This document shows, one piece after another, positions 47,045 to 59,409 of a stretch of 64,000 nt of DNA; within the stretch, counting starts at the first letter, position 1; every line of letters begins with the position of its first letter. The notes under the pieces were generated by a model. The model did no database searches. It was not told the DNA's origin and was given only the letters and a program-made list of their open reading frames with translations. A program made the translations under genes and the position numbers. The stretch covers positions 101,931,441-101,995,440 of the forward strand of contig OX375874.1 of the NCBI GenBank assembly GCA_947359465.1. Direction: 5' to 3'. The DNA comes from Metellina segmentata. Taxonomy: Eukaryota; Arthropoda; Arachnida; Araneae; Tetragnathidae.

Positions 47045-47420
47045 ATTAACGTTTTACTGTTGCAACACAACGTACTATTAGCAACGATTCGATGATCAGT
47101 CCAGAAGGAAAATATCCAAAGACAATTTCTCGTCATCTTGAACCATGTTCAGATGACTAGAACAACTTCTGAGCTGGCACCCCACTCCTTAAAATTCGAA
47201 ATCACGCCAACGTGAGGACATTTGAGGTTATGGCAGATTTATGATGCACCAGCTCCCGGTCTTTGTCCTGACAAGAGTCTTACCGCAACTCTATCCCGTG
47301 GAACCATTTTTAAACTACGCATGCGCAAACTGTTTAAGTATATGGAAGGTGTGGCTTATCTGACGGGAGGGACTAGAACCAGATTTCAATTACTCTGATT
47401 TCGAGAGTATGTGAGTATAA
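47045..47420 (-). repeat. SINE-A body with E-type head
   Basis: 47045-47250 is a diverged minus SINE-A body. The adjoining 47270-47420 (TCTTACCGCAACTCTATCCC, GTGGAACCATTTTTAAACT, CGCATGCGC, GGTGTGGCTTATCTGAC) matches 57.56-57.70 kb in reverse, where a SINE-A body again follows. The E block looks like a third 5' module of this SINE group. Confidence 0.65.
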
Positions 47421-47790
47421 AAGCATGAGCGCGGGAAAAAAAAAATTACCAGCGGTTTTTGTTTATACTTTTTTAGGTGAAGTTCTGAAGTGGGCAAGTA
47501 CAAACAATACAGTAGTATTTTCTTATCCGAGAACGTTTTAGGGTTAGATCAGCTAAAACTGAAATAAATATTTAAAACTGAAGAACAGCGATCGGATTTG
47601 TTTCTTATAATTGCGTATCAGCGAAAGTTATCTACAAGAGCAGTGTTGCAGTTGGCTTGTAATGTTACTTAAGTATTACGTTTCTGAATTACTTCTACTA
47701 CTCTTATAAATGATAGAATTAGTCTTCTCTTACTAAGTTTCTTTTTGATTATTATAACGGTTGTTTCTTTCATTTCTTGTTTATTTCATG
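47421..47790. other. AT-rich DNA left of the piggyBac
   Basis: About 370 bp with no gene. It ends at the TTAA target of the piggyBac element. Confidence 0.5.
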
Positions 47791-47794
47791 TTAA

Positions 47795-50266
47795 CCCGTC
47801 AGCACACGCGCCGGGATAAAATCTACCCCAGCAGCATTATTTTGCTCGAAAAAGGGGGAAATTTTGACCCGACCATTCTGATACTTCTGGTACCTTTCAA
47901 GACCAAGGTCATGAAGGAGTGGTCCAAAGGAATTTTGCCTGCGTTCCGAGAATCGGCTCATATCGTTCCAAGAATGGGAGATGGGAGCGAAATTACCCCG
48001 CGCGTGTTGTAGCGTTTCACTTTAGTCTAGCATTGCGGGACGAAACGGCTGACGAAATGAGCGCTTACGAACGTGAACAGCAAAGACTGCGGGACCTCCT
48101 TGCAAGCGTTGAAACGGAGAGCGAACTCGACGACTCTGATTCGGAAAGAGATAATGTTTCAGAAAGTGATCATTTGACTGGATCAGAACAAGAAATTGAT
48201 TCATCCGATGATTTTGATCCACAATCATTGACTGCAGAAAATTCTTTTTTAGGAAAAGACGGAACTGTCTGGCTAAAAGAGCATCCACCAAAAAATGTTC
48301 GAACGAGGTCTAAAAACATTGTAACCCATTTACCTGGTGTCAAGAAACTTTACAGAAATTTGAAAACCCCCCTGGAATGCTTGACAAAAATTTTTGATGA
48401 CCAAATAATGCATATTTTGATTAAGTCAACAAATATTTATATCTCAACAGTGAGGAGTAAATTTTCCAGGGAACGTGATGCTCGAGACACAAATGAAGCC
48501 GAACTAAAGGCATTGTTTGGACTATTGTTTTATGCTGGTGTGTTGAGAGCTGCTCATCTCAATGCTAAAGATTTGTGGTCAACGGATGGATGTGGCATGC
48601 GCATCTTTCAAACAACGATGTCAATCAACCGATTTCATTTTTTATTGAGATGCCTCAGGTTTGATGATATTAATTCACGAGCCGAAAGAAAGACGACGGA
48701 CAGACTTGCACCCATCAGAGAGGTATTTGAAACTTTCATCAAAAACATACAGGAAATTTATTCTGTGTCTGAATATTGCACTATCGATGAAAAGTTGGAG
48801 CCCTTTCGAGGAAGATGTCAGTTCAGACAGTATATCAAGAGCAAGCCAGCTAAGTATGGAATTAAAATTTTTGCTTTGTGTGATTCCCGAACATTTTACA
48901 CTTACAACTTGGAAATTTACGCTGGACAACAACCTGTTGGACCTTACAGGTTATCAAATAAAGCAGTGGATGTTGTAAAGAGGCTCATATCTCCCATTAG
49001 TGGTACAGGGAGAAACATTACCATGGATAATTGGTTTATGAGTATCCCATTAGCTAATGATTTAGTGAAGGATCACAAACTTACTTGCGTAGGAACACTT
49101 CGCAGAAACAAACGCGAAATCCCCCTTGAATTTTTGCCACACAAAACAAGAGAAATTAATTCATCTCTTTTTGGGTTCAATGATAAGGAGTTGACTCTAG
49201 TATCCTATGTTCCGAAAAAGAATAAATCAGTGCTTGTTCTGTCCTCGCTTCATGATGATGACAAAATTGATCCTTCGTCGGGCGAACAACAAAAACCCGA
49301 AATGATCACTTTCTACAATTTAACAAAAGGTGGCATAGATACAGTCGATGAACTATGTGGAACGTATTCTGTTTCAAGAAGATGCCGTCGATGGCCTTTG
49401 ACAATTTTTTTTGGACTGATGAACATTGCGGGCATAAATGCTTTCATCATTCACCGTTCAAATAATCAACAAGGAAATTTGAACAGGAGAGCTTTCCTGA
49501 AAGAGTTGGGTCTTGAATTAGTGAAAGACCATTTACGCATGCGTTCAAATGTCCCATCTCTTTCAAAAGAATTTCGAATTGGCGTGAAGAGATTAGCCGG
49601 AGAAGAAAATCTTCAGCCAGAAAAATTTCCAAAAAGAGCTTCCGGACGTTGCGATATGTGTCCCAGGAGGGATGACAGAAAAACATCGGTGTCCTGTTCT
49701 GAATGCAGTAAATTAATCTGTAAAAGACATGTTGTGATTTTTTGTGAACATTGTTCAAAAAATAAGCAGATGGAGTGACTAAAATACAGGCAAGTGGTAT
49801 TTTTATAAAAAATTATACCTATATTATGTACTCATTAGTAGAATTTTTTGATAGATTTTGCAGAAACTCTCTCTCTCTCTTTAGGTATTGTTTTCTCAAA
49901 ACTTTTCAATACAAGGAATACCAAATTTGGGCTTCTAAATATTAATAAACTAGTGTTCATTTAAAAAAAGTTAGTTTTATAAATATTTTCTATATTTTAT
50001 GGCATAAAATTTGTCTGTTGAAGATTTATGTGTAGAAATTTCTGTTAAAATACACGTTCAACTGGAAAGTCGATTTTCTACAATAAATATCAAAGAATTT
50101 CACCAAAAATTATTTTAAACTATTCACATTGATTCATATTTTAATTTTAAAACTTGTTTTAAGTTGAATTATGTATCGTACTCTGTTCATACACGGAACA
50201 AAAGTGGGGTAAAATTTATCCCGCGCGTGTGCTAACGTAGCGGAAAGTAGCGCGTGTGCTGACGGG
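47795..50266 (+). mobile_element. complete piggyBac transposon
   Basis: A 2,472 bp element flanked by TTAA at 47791-47794 and 50267-50270, the piggyBac target duplication. Both termini read CCCGTCAGCACACGCG inward, a perfect 16 bp inverted repeat. The right end also carries a subterminal inverted copy (about 50200-50232: GGGATAAA-type core plus AGCACACGCG) that matches the left end. One uninterrupted transposase gene lies between. Perfect ends, perfect duplications and an open frame suggest recent insertion and possible activity; activity is an inference. Confidence 0.95.
48057..49778 (+). CDS. piggyBac transposase (PGBD-type), intact
   Basis: A 573 aa product from the ATG at 48057 (MSAYEREQQRLRDLL). 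The frame stays open upstream to 47919, but those 46 codons lack a piggyBac character, so I chose the internal start. Residues ~15-58 are acidic and serine-rich, usual for the family N-terminus. The catalytic triad is present: D244 in CTIDEKLEPFRGRC, D324 in NITMDNWFMS, and D428 in TKGGIDTVDELC. Spacings of 80 and 104 residues are close to the T. ni enzyme (78 and 101, from memory). The C-terminus has a cysteine-rich zinc-binding domain (C532, C535, C547, C550, C555, H558, C563, C566) that binds terminal repeats in this family. There are no stops or frameshifts. It cuts and pastes DNA at TTAA in the nucleus. Confidence 0.95.
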   Translation: MSAYEREQQRLRDLLASVETESELDDSDSERDNVSESDHLTGSEQEIDSSDDFDPQSLTAENSFLGKDGTVWLKEHPPKNVRTRSKNIVTHLPGVKKLYRNLKTPLECLTKIFDDQIMHILIKSTNIYISTVRSKFSRERDARDTNEAELKALFGLLFYAGVLRAAHLNAKDLWSTDGCGMRIFQTTMSINRFHFLLRCLRFDDINSRAERKTTDRLAPIREVFETFIKNIQEIYSVSEYCTIDEKLEPFRGRCQFRQYIKSKPAKYGIKIFALCDSRTFYTYNLEIYAGQQPVGPYRLSNKAVDVVKRLISPISGTGRNITMDNWFMSIPLANDLVKDHKLTCVGTLRRNKREIPLEFLPHKTREINSSLFGFNDKELTLVSYVPKKNKSVLVLSSLHDDDKIDPSSGEQQKPEMITFYNLTKGGIDTVDELCGTYSVSRRCRRWPLTIFFGLMNIAGINAFIIHRSNNQQGNLNRRAFLKELGLELVKDHLRMRSNVPSLSKEFRIGVKRLAGEENLQPEKFPKRASGRCDMCPRRDDRKTSVSCSECSKLICKRHVVIFCEHCSKNKQME

Positions 50267-50581
50267 TTAAAAAGTATTTCAAAAATTTAAATGATTCTAA
50301 AATCTAGGAAATTCTCTAAAACTTATTCAAGTGCTTTATCATTTGTATGGTGCGTATTTTCTTGCGTTTCAGTTGTTGTCATTATGAACTTTTGTGTTTC
50401 TCTAATTTCTTGTTTATTACCATTTATTTTAAAAATTAACTCTTCTAAAATTAAATGGATTCTAATATTTAGTATAGTTCTGTAAAACTTTTGAAATAGT
50501 TGCAAGTGGCCTATCCTGTGTATACTGTTTTCAAAATATTTCCCTCGTAACCTCATAAAAATCTCAAGAGACCTCTCATTG

Positions 50582-50836
50582 CATACTTGCCAACTTTGAA
50601 AATTGCATCAGTGAAACTTTTGCACCCCTGAATGCCTCTTGCCATAAACACAACATTAATACATGAATTAATGTGTATTAGAAATATCCGTATGTCACAA
50701 TAACTAGTATTATTTGTGTTTAAAAATGCATATGTAAAATTCACATTTTTATCAACTGCAGAAACTTTGCAAAGCAGTAGTGTTTTAATACCAAACTGGA
50801 TACATCCACTATAATCCGTAAAAGTTGGTAAGTATG
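50582..50836. mobile_element. MITE derived from the 42 kb TIR element
   Basis: The 255 bp element begins CATACTTGCCAACTTTGA and ends AAAGTTGGTAAGTATG. Its interior follows 41950-42183 closely (ATGAATTAATGTGTATTA, TTTTTATCAACT, AACTTTGCAAAGCAGTA). It lacks the transposase part, so it is a deletion derivative. No target duplication was found. Confidence 0.85.
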
Positions 50837-50944
50837 TGCCAGGAAAGTGACATGTCGTATATCTCAAAAGACATCCTGTGTTAATTTCTACAGATGTTGG
50901 AACCTGCATCTTGATCCAGAGATCTTTCTGAGTGGCATTACAGG

Positions 50945-51410
50945 GTAGGGCAGAGTAAGATATCTAGGTATCATTTTTGACCAGAAATTTGCTTCCTCTC
51001 GCATGTTGTTCAGCTATGGATGTATTGTGTAAATACGCTAAAAGTATCCTCAAAAACATCTCGGGGAGCAGATCCTCCATGGTCAAGATCTATAATTCGT
51101 TTCAGACTTCACTCTGTGTATACTGCCTATGGTTCCATCTGACAGACTTGCGAAAGCTCGATACAGTGCATCACCCCACATTTAGAATCTGTTCCAGTGC
51201 CTTCAGGACCTCACCAGTCAAAAATTTATACGTTGTTTGTCAAGAACCATCTTTAGCTTCTATGTGTCTTTTGCTGTCGCTTCGACTTAATTACTGCATA
51301 TTGAGTAGTCCAACTCATCATTTCTAAACAACTTTTTAATTAGTTTATTGTCGGTCTTAATTTTGTCTAGTGTAGCTTGGCCATTTGTGGCTCTTGTACC
51401 ATAACACACC
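50945..51410 (+). pseudogene. Jockey-like LINE fragment with 3' tail
   Basis: The frame at 50977-51327 ends RKLDTVHHPTFRICSSAFRT then SPVKNLYVVCQEPSLASM and LLLSLRLNYCILSSPTHHF. This is the post-reverse-transcriptase region of Jockey-clade ORF2 (family form GAFRTSP--SLYVE--EPSL--RR--L---Y). Earlier parts need frameshifts. After the stop, 51370-51410 reads AGCTTGGCCATTTGTGGCTC then TTGTACCATAACAC, the tail that recurs at 4.1, 15.3, 37.6 and 44.9 kb. Confidence 0.75.
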
Positions 51411-53884
51411 ATCGTTATCATTTTATCATCACTCGGCCGTTTACATTGATGACTCTGACAAATTATGCTAGCTGTGCCTTTGTGATCCTGTTTTGTTATT
51501 TATTCACTTCCATCTATCTATAGTTTCAGTTTTCACTGTATTACAGGGCATTCAAATATATTTTAAGTCTACTTTTGGCAATTTTATATACAGGTTTTAG
51601 AAGGTTATCGGAATCCTTAAAATCAGATTGTCGTAAACATTTCCTGAAACTTGTTATAGGAATCCTCAGTGAACTTATTTGGCGGGGTTTCGGAATCGAC
51701 TTTTTCATTCATCCAATATCTAGTAATCCTTTGACAAATCAAACAAGTTTACAAGGTAAACAAAGATGAGAACTGCTGCTTAAGAGGATTAGGGTTCTTG
51801 GCGATACCTCTATAAAAAAGGCGCATCATGATTCCTACCCCATGGGTGATGTGGAAATGGAATTGTTCATTTTAGGACGTTATAAGTTACAGAATACAAT
51901 TGTGATGCTTGTGTGAACCATAATATTTTTCATAAGTTAAAACAGACTAGAGATAGTTCTAACTCAAATGACCATTTTCAGAATTAAAAAAATGGCATTA
52001 AGTGTTGCGGTACAAAATATGCTTTGTTTCATTGTCAAAAGAGAGTAACATTCAGATATTTCCCTCTAGCTTCTGCAGAAACAATCATTAACATTTAGAC
52101 TACTACAAGTATGGCTAATTCTGTTTTTGCACAAACCTTCTTTACTCTAATTTGATTTAACACGAGCGGGCCGAGCCAATTTCTAGTTTGCCTAGATTCT
52201 AAGAATTTTTTTTATTTGTGGAAAATGCATGAATAGATTGCATAACAGCTAATGTGCATTTGGAAACGCATGCTTTGGTTTGCTAATGTGTATCTCTAGG
52301 TATCTATGAATACTTTTTATTGGATTTGGTGCACATCTTTATCATTGTTTCAGCCCATTAATTTTTATTTTAGACCTCGAAGAAAAATGTCAGATTGTTT
52401 AAATAAAGAGGTTTACATGATCCTGTGTTGAAACTAAAATACTGAGACCAGAATGCGTTGCATGCTCTTTGACTTGCAATTTAAGAACAAACATTACTAA
52501 TCCATGCGAAATAGAAGTTGTTTCATCCTGTCTAAACAAAATCTTCGAGTGATATTCTAGATGTATACAAACGTATGCACCATTTATTGTCAGAAAATGA
52601 ACAACATCTTGTAAAACAGATTTTGTTCATGAAGAGTTTTTTCCATTTTGAATGCAATTTATTTTAATACATTTTTATTACATGTATTTTGTTGAAATAA
52701 AATAAGCTTAAAACTAATATTCTCAAGAATGTTTTAAAAATTATTTTTACCGATTTTTAGATCCTAATCAATCTTTCCTTCCATAGATACAATGTCTTTT
52801 TACATGTATTCTTCAGGACTGTTACTCCTTGCTTCTAGAACAGTTTGGTATAAGTGCTGTAGCTGAGCTTCACCTCAAAGCATTTATAATAATGGCTCCG
52901 AAATTGAATTACGATCCTGAAATGCTAGTTTTATTACTTATTTAGTGACAGTTTATGTGGGTCTTATTTCTAGCTACTCACTAAAAACACTAAGGTTTGT
53001 ATACTTTAAAGAGCATATGTAACAGCAATATTTTATTGTGTATTGCACTTGGGATGGGAGGCATAAAGCCAACATGCGAGAAAACTTGCTAATTCTACTT
53101 GGTAAGAAATGCATTCGAAGGTAAAAAAATTGACATTAAATTGTGAATGGCAATTGTTTACATGTATAAACATGCTGCAATTTGCTTGTAACAAAAATGT
53201 TATTAAATTAACTTTTACAAGTTACAATTTTCATTTAATAAATGTTACTTGAACTAACCATTTCAATTTTAGTATAAAAATTAAAAAAACCCAGCTAAAT
53301 ATTATACAAAACTTTGGCTTTTTTTGTAAACAAGAAAATAAAGAAAAGATAAAAAAACTCTTAAAATATTACTTGCAAAACAGTATGCCAGAGATACTTG
53401 TTTCTTTAATAAATAACAAAAACAAGCTAAAATGTTAAAGTTACAGTTTGTTTCGTGCTTTAGGGAAAAGCAGATGAGATTTATAATAGGTTACATGTTT
53501 CAAGTAAATAAAACTAAAAATAGTAGATAGTCAATATTTACTTTATATTTCATGGTTTAAGAAAACTTATTTAAAAATTATATGGACAAAATTGAATTAT
53601 AGCAGATAATGTAACGAGTTTCTTGGATAAAAAAAATCCTGGTGAATACAAGATATTCTGTAAAAATACAACCAAGTGGTGCAAAGAAAACTTTTATTTT
53701 CAACAAAACTCAAAGAAAGTTCATTCATATTACAATTTTTTTTTTTTTTATATAGTTTCAATTCTAAAACTACCTACTATTCCAGAAATAATGTTAAACA
53801 ACACATTGTAGCATCCATTTTAGTTGAAAGAACTGAATATTAATGCATTTGGATCAACAAAGCAGAAATTACATCTCAGTACAC
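51411..53884. other. AT-rich DNA, nothing recognised
   Basis: About 2.5 kb without a recognised gene or repeat. The short open frames have no family signature. Confidence 0.45.
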
Positions 53885-54385
53885 TTACACTAATACAAAT
53901 ACAAATATTGACGACCCACTACAGGCTCAAGCCGAACAAGGCTGGTCCTTTGTTTATGAATTCTCCAATTCCCACTGACTATCCAATTGTGTCTTAAATT
54001 CGTACACTCCCTTTGAATTAACTATATTTTCTGGCAACGCGTTCCAACTGTCTATTACCCTATTAAAAATGTAGTTTTTCCTTAAATCCTGATTAAAATG
54101 TGTCTTATTCAATTTATACCCATGGCCCCTTGTTCTGTTATCCCTATTGAAATTTAAGCCCTCTGTGTCCCCTTGTTTTACAAACTTGAAAAGCTGAATC
54201 AAATCCCCCCTCCTTCTTCTTTCCAGTGTATACATGTTTAGCTTACTTAAACGTTCATTATAGTCGAAATTTGCTAGCCCCTTTATTATTTTTGTAGCTC
54301 TGTGCTCAACCCTTTCAATTGATTCTATGTCCTTTCTCAAATATGGAGCAAACTCACTATGGGCTGATAAAAAAGAAATAAACAC
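53885..54385 (-). pseudogene. CR1/L2-like LINE, 3' end of ORF2
   Basis: 143 codons on the minus strand, stop at 53954: LRKDIESIERVEHRATKII, NERLSKLNMYTLERRRRGD, LIQLFKFVKQG, then NYIFNRVIDSWNALPENIVN and a C-terminus near FKTQLDSQWELENS. This is the conserved end of CR1/L2-group reverse-transcriptase proteins. The 3' UTR has GGGTCGTCAATATTTGTATT, a family-like TATTTG tail. The 5' end is truncated near 54364; no upstream reverse-transcriptase domain is visible. Confidence 0.85.
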
Positions 54386-55239
54386 TTAATTGAAGTAAAA
54401 AACAGAACATTATATTTAGAAATCTTAAAATGGCAACAATAAGCTATACAAAATATGTCACAAATTTATTCGTTATGGAATGACCGAAAATCCAAATTAG
54501 TAACGTGTTTTGTTCATGCTCATTGTTTATAGCTCTATGATATCAATTACATCACCAGATATTCAATTGAAGATGTGCTTTATGCCAGCTAATTGGTAAT
54601 GTGACCAACTGATATATACAAATAGTTGAAATTTTTAAATTATTGGGTATAAAATAACTTCATGAAGTATTAAAATAAATAGTATAATAGAAGAAATGTC
54701 ATCTACATAACATTACTGACAATTGGAGCCACTTCCTGAAACGGATGCTTTACTCTTTTTGAACAAAAATGCAGTCAACTCTTGTCAGTCATCTGCAATT
54801 TAACTACTTGGATCTTTGAAGTAGTTTAGGTATGTGTATAGTATTCTTCAACTAATATAATGAACCCATAAAATGACAGAATTTACTTAAGCAACCTTCT
54901 GCAACATTGACCCAAGCAAATGTGGCATGAATTTTGTAAACAATATTTAAGTAACTTTGTGGCCCAAAACACATGCAACAAATCCAAAAATCAATACCTA
55001 ATCTAAACAATACAACTGATCAACTACATACACATAATTTAATTTATAAATGTATTATTATCTACTTAGCATTTATAAGTACCAAATTTAATAAATGTCA
55101 CCAAAAAGTACGTGTGCATGTTTCTGCCCTGTTGCTAAACTGAAATGAAATATTGAATTGCTTATAACAGACCAGGTCTATTTTCAGAAACAAGCTAAAC
55201 AAGAAAAGTGCAGCCACATACAAAACAATGTGGCAATTG
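54386..55239. other. AT-rich DNA, nothing recognised
   Basis: No repeat or gene identified. Confidence 0.45.
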
Positions 55240-55247
55240 CCTTAGAT

Positions 55248-55614
55248 CAAGGGTGGCCAACCTGTGGCGCATGCGCCAAACGTGGCGTATTGGATGAAAA
55301 CAAGTGGCGCATTGCATCCTTTCGCCTACTTGTTCTTTTGAAGTAGGCGCCATAACTGAATCCATCAGTGGGCTCCATGACTGTGATCGCCCTCACGTCC
55401 AAGATATCATCTTTTACTAATGTATTTTGATACTCCAATAAACGCGTATCTTTTGAACTGGCGCACATTAACTAATTTAATTTCCCCTGAGTGAAGCAGA
55501 TCCTACCCCAATCTTGAATGCAAGAAGGTAGAATAGGTGCGTGACTTATGGCGCATCTGAACTCGTATGTGAAATAAAATTGGCGCATGGTATGTAAAAG
55601 GTTGGCCACCCCTG
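55248..55614. mobile_element. hAT MITE with 8 bp duplication
   Basis: CCTTAGAT at 55240-55247 and 55615-55622 brackets a 367 bp element with ends CAAGGGTGGCCAAC and, inverted, CAGGGGTGGCCAAC. These are typical hAT ends with the hAT 8 bp duplication. It contains several TGGCGCAT/ATGCGCCA words. No protein is encoded. Confidence 0.93.
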
Positions 55615-55622
55615 CCTTAGAT

Positions 55623-57550
55623 GGTTATTTGTTTCGCCAGCTGATGCTCATTGCAATCACTTTCCACAAAAAAATTCGAAATCAGTACCACCAATTATGG
55701 TCTGGCATTATAATATCTCTAACCAGCCCTTAAGCATCTCCACTCATTCTTACAAAATCAACTCAAATGAACACATTTCCATAGCCAGACTACTAGATAC
55801 TGAATTTTAAAAACAAGCATTTGGGTAACTTCTGAAATAAGCAGAAATATAAAATAAAAATGCCATGTCCAATATTTTACAGCATTACTTGATCCACAGC
55901 TTATTTTGTACTTATTGTAAGCCTTACTGGAAAACTCATCCACAGATTAATGAATTCAAAATTGGAGTATAGTCTAACTCCTGCCGGTTGTCAGTCGAGT
56001 CACATGGTCTTGAACAAGTCATCAAATTAGGACACTGGCAGTAATGTAAACAAACCGTGTCTTTTGTTGATGTCTATAGCAAGGATCCTGGTGTTAAGTT
56101 TATGGTTCAGCGACAAAAGCGACAGCAATAACATGTTGGCAAAGGAAAACCATTCTTGCTTTACATATAGCAGCCTTTTCCTATCAATCTTTAAAAAAAA
56201 TTTCACAAATCAACTGAATTAAGGTTTATTGATCTACAATATATTGACGTTTCACTATAGTGTACATCTGTGAACCTTGTACATGAGGAACCTTGTATAT
56301 AGGACAATGTGTACATTGTCCTATATAAAATTACTAAATTCAGACACACATTATGCTCTATGTAGTGTATATATACTTTGTGCACACCTAGATTTTGCAA
56401 TATCATAAATATTTTTGTTGGATTTTATAATCTATTACTTAGATGCTAGACTAACACAGGAAGGAAGAACTATTGCTAGTTAGTAATAGCTGCTATTGGA
56501 ACAATTATCCAATTTAATTTTGAGGTCTTTCATTTTGTAGAAAAATGATAATCTAAGCTAAAAAACAACATTCCCACTTTATAAATTTTTTAATTTTGAT
56601 CCTTAGATTTTTTTTATTAAAAATAAAACAATAAGTATTTTGATTTGTACCACTGTGTAGTTGAAATGAATGATGCAAAACTACACCACCATAAATAACC
56701 AATATCGATGAGTACTTTTATTCAATCAAAGTTATATTAATGATGTAGTATGCATTTATTCCAACTTGTGTTTTTGATCGATAGAAATCGTGAACTAAGA
56801 CATTACACACGAGGAAAGTTTTACTCATACAAAAGGGAAGTACATCCAGGATTAAATAACAGGAATTTAACCTGTACTGTATGCCTACAGTTAAGTCAGT
56901 CAACACTACACTTAAGTCTTTGACAGTGAAAAAATTTCCCAATTTCTAGCATTAACAAAAAAGTACAGTTGTATAACAATTCTGCTATCACTATGCAAAC
57001 TGTGATGCTGTTTATAAATCAATACACTCTTAACAACAATGATGTTATCACATTAAAATAAAATAGAAAAATTATTAGGTAGCCACAATTTAACAATTAC
57101 ATGCAGCAGATACAAAATGCCTGGAGGTCATATTAAATAGTAACTTACTCAGAAGTGAATAATTTCACATTATAGAGCAACTGTGAAATCCTCTGAAAAC
57201 CACCCTTTAAAGATCATTGTTTTCTCCGCGTAGGCTGATTAGATATGCGTGTACATAAAGTGCTAGTTACCATTATGATTTGTAGAAAACGTTCTACCAT
57301 AAGAGCTGAGATTCCACATAATACAAAAAATTTATAACTGCATTTGCGGACAACACATTTAATTCAAATAAAATTTCTAATTAATTAAGATAGGTCCCAA
57401 CTGTTCACTTCAAATTATCTTTTTAACAAGTATCTAATTGTCATAGTTTCCTTCTCACCACATCAAAAAATCTATCTGTATCTGCTTCTCTTCTATTCCA
57501 GGATCTGGTATTTTTCTGTTCTTCTAAATCAGAAATTCCCCCCCCCCTCC
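55623..57550. other. AT-rich DNA with a SINE-F copy and a hairpin
   Basis: 56770-56905 is a minus-strand SINE-F-like copy (CGAGGAAAGTTTTACTCATA, GTACATCCAGG, AATTTAACCTGTACTG). 56296-56327 is a 14 bp stem (TATATAGGACAATG) with loop TGTA. No gene was recognised. Confidence 0.5.
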
Positions 57551-57554
57551 CAAT

Positions 57555-57905
57555 GTTTTTACACTCGTACTCTCGAAGCCAGGGTGAACCTCTACTCACT
57601 CATGTCAGATAAGCCACGCCTTGCATATACTTAACAGTTCGCGCATGCGCAGTTTAAAAATGGTTCCACGGGATAGAGTTGCGGTAAGACTCTTGTTTTG
57701 TCCTGAACTAGTTTCAAACTCCAACATGCGATTGTTAATCTGTTGCACTTTCAACTGAAATACCGTGTTTATTTACTCAGTGTATGTCATCTGATTGTTT
57801 TTCAAAATTATATCGTGTTGTCCTAGGATCTTGCCCTTCGGGGTTTAGCCCGGATCGTCGACAATAATCAGATGTTTTTTATCATTGGGACGTTAATTAA
57901 ATACC
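57555..57905 (+). repeat. E-type head followed by SINE-A tail
   Basis: 57580-57705 is the E block (GTCAGATAAGCCACGCCTTG, CGCGCATGCGCAGTTTAAAA, GGGATAGAGTTGCGGTAAGA). 57785-57905 is a SINE-A body and tail (GTCATCTGATTG, GTGTTGTCCTAGGATCTTGC, GGGACGTTAATTAAATACC). The arrangement is the same as the copy at 47.05-47.42 kb on the other strand. Confidence 0.65.
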
Positions 57906-58599
57906 TACCTATTTACTTAAAGTCAATCACAACATTAGTTATGAAAGAGTGGCATCAACACAATTAAATATATTATAAACAAACAAGACTGAATTCGAAC
58001 TCCATGTGGATCGCAAATTCGCTGTCCTGAAAACTACAGCAATTAATAATACGTTTAAAAGGTAATTTTTAAGTAGTTCTGATTCAGAAACAGCTCATAT
58101 TAATTATGATTTTATAGCGTTCATTTTCATTGAATACATTGCTTTGCAGATATATTCAATAAAATGGAGGGAAAGCTGAAATTGCATACGAACGACAACA
58201 AACCAAAGCAGTCTTCTAACTGCAATATTTGCCGTAACTTCAAAAGTATGCATGACCCGTCTCATCGAAGGTCGAAAATTCATCAAAGGAAACTGAATGA
58301 AAAGTTTTGTGTCATCAGAGCAAAGGTATATACTTATACTTGATTTAGTACACATAGGTATAATGATACAAAGTGAAAATAGTGAACTAGGAACATTAAA
58401 AAATCTACTTTCACTTTTTAAAATCAAAACGTAAAAACCAGACTCGCCTTTTTTATAGAATTCCAAAAGTTTTTGTTTGATTATTTGCTGATAGTTGATT
58501 AGTGTCGGCTATGGGCTGGTTTGATTTTATTGCCCGATAGCCGTATGTGTCCAAGCTATTCTATAAACCTAACATTCAATGTCAAGTAATGAATACAAT

Positions 58600-58725
58600 G
58601 AAACGTATACAATTAAAATTTTACTAACACAGGAGAGAGAAATACACCCAGGGTAAGTTACAGAATCAAACCTGCACTCCCTAATGATCCCATGTTGCTA
58701 GCGCAGTGAGCAAGTCCACTGATCT
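58600..58725 (-). repeat. SINE-F copy
   Basis: On the minus strand it reads TTGCTCACTGCGCTAGCAAC then GTGCAGGTTTGATTCTGTAA, a tRNA-like A/B box pattern. It matches 1.65-1.76 and 56.77-56.90 kb. Confidence 0.6.
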
Positions 58726-59409
58726 TCGATGACCGATTTAATATGTAGTTGTTTTAATTTCTTATTCAGTAGTCACCATACTAGTATATACCTATAAGTT
58801 TATTTTGCTTCATTCTAAATCTGGGACAAAATGTTTGAAAGATGAACAGGACAAAGAAATCTACACTGCTATAAACAAAGTGCTCCCTTTATGACCACAT
58901 GCAGGTTTTTTATCGCTCCATTCAAAACATGTGCTCTTAAGCCGCGTCCACACCGGAGAAGCAGAGCAAAACATGGATGATTGATTATCCCCGGAGACAG
59001 GTTTGATTGGCAGCTCGTTCAGTGTAGACGGTGAACGAACATTTTGAGCACGAGCAAAATGATCCGCTTCTAGTCGGTACATCAAAGGAAAGCAAGTGCT
59101 CGTGCTCGCTCTATTTGGACGACGTTTTTTCGTTCCCTTGCTCGACGTTCAATCAATCACCGGGGTCATCGTTAAGAAACGGGTCGGGGATCGGAAAATA
59201 GAAATATTTATATTTCTTCGGATTGTAAAGTGATACTATTATTTAAGTAGTCTATTTGTAAGCATTGTGTGTTTTGCTATACATAGTTGACGATTAAAAC
59301 TTAGTTGTGAAAATGTAATCTGCCCATATTAGTGTCAAAATTGATGTGTCCATCCATGTGTATTTAGATGGTCTATATTAGTGGTCTTGGGGAACTTTGC
59401 ACGTCAAAT

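Noticed and set aside
47919..48056. Upstream start for the piggyBac transposase
   Set aside because: The 46 extra residues do not resemble the family's acidic N-terminus, and the internal ATG at 48057 begins one that does.
48022..48291. Minus-strand frames inside the piggyBac transposase
   Set aside because: They are antisense shadows of the transposase codons.
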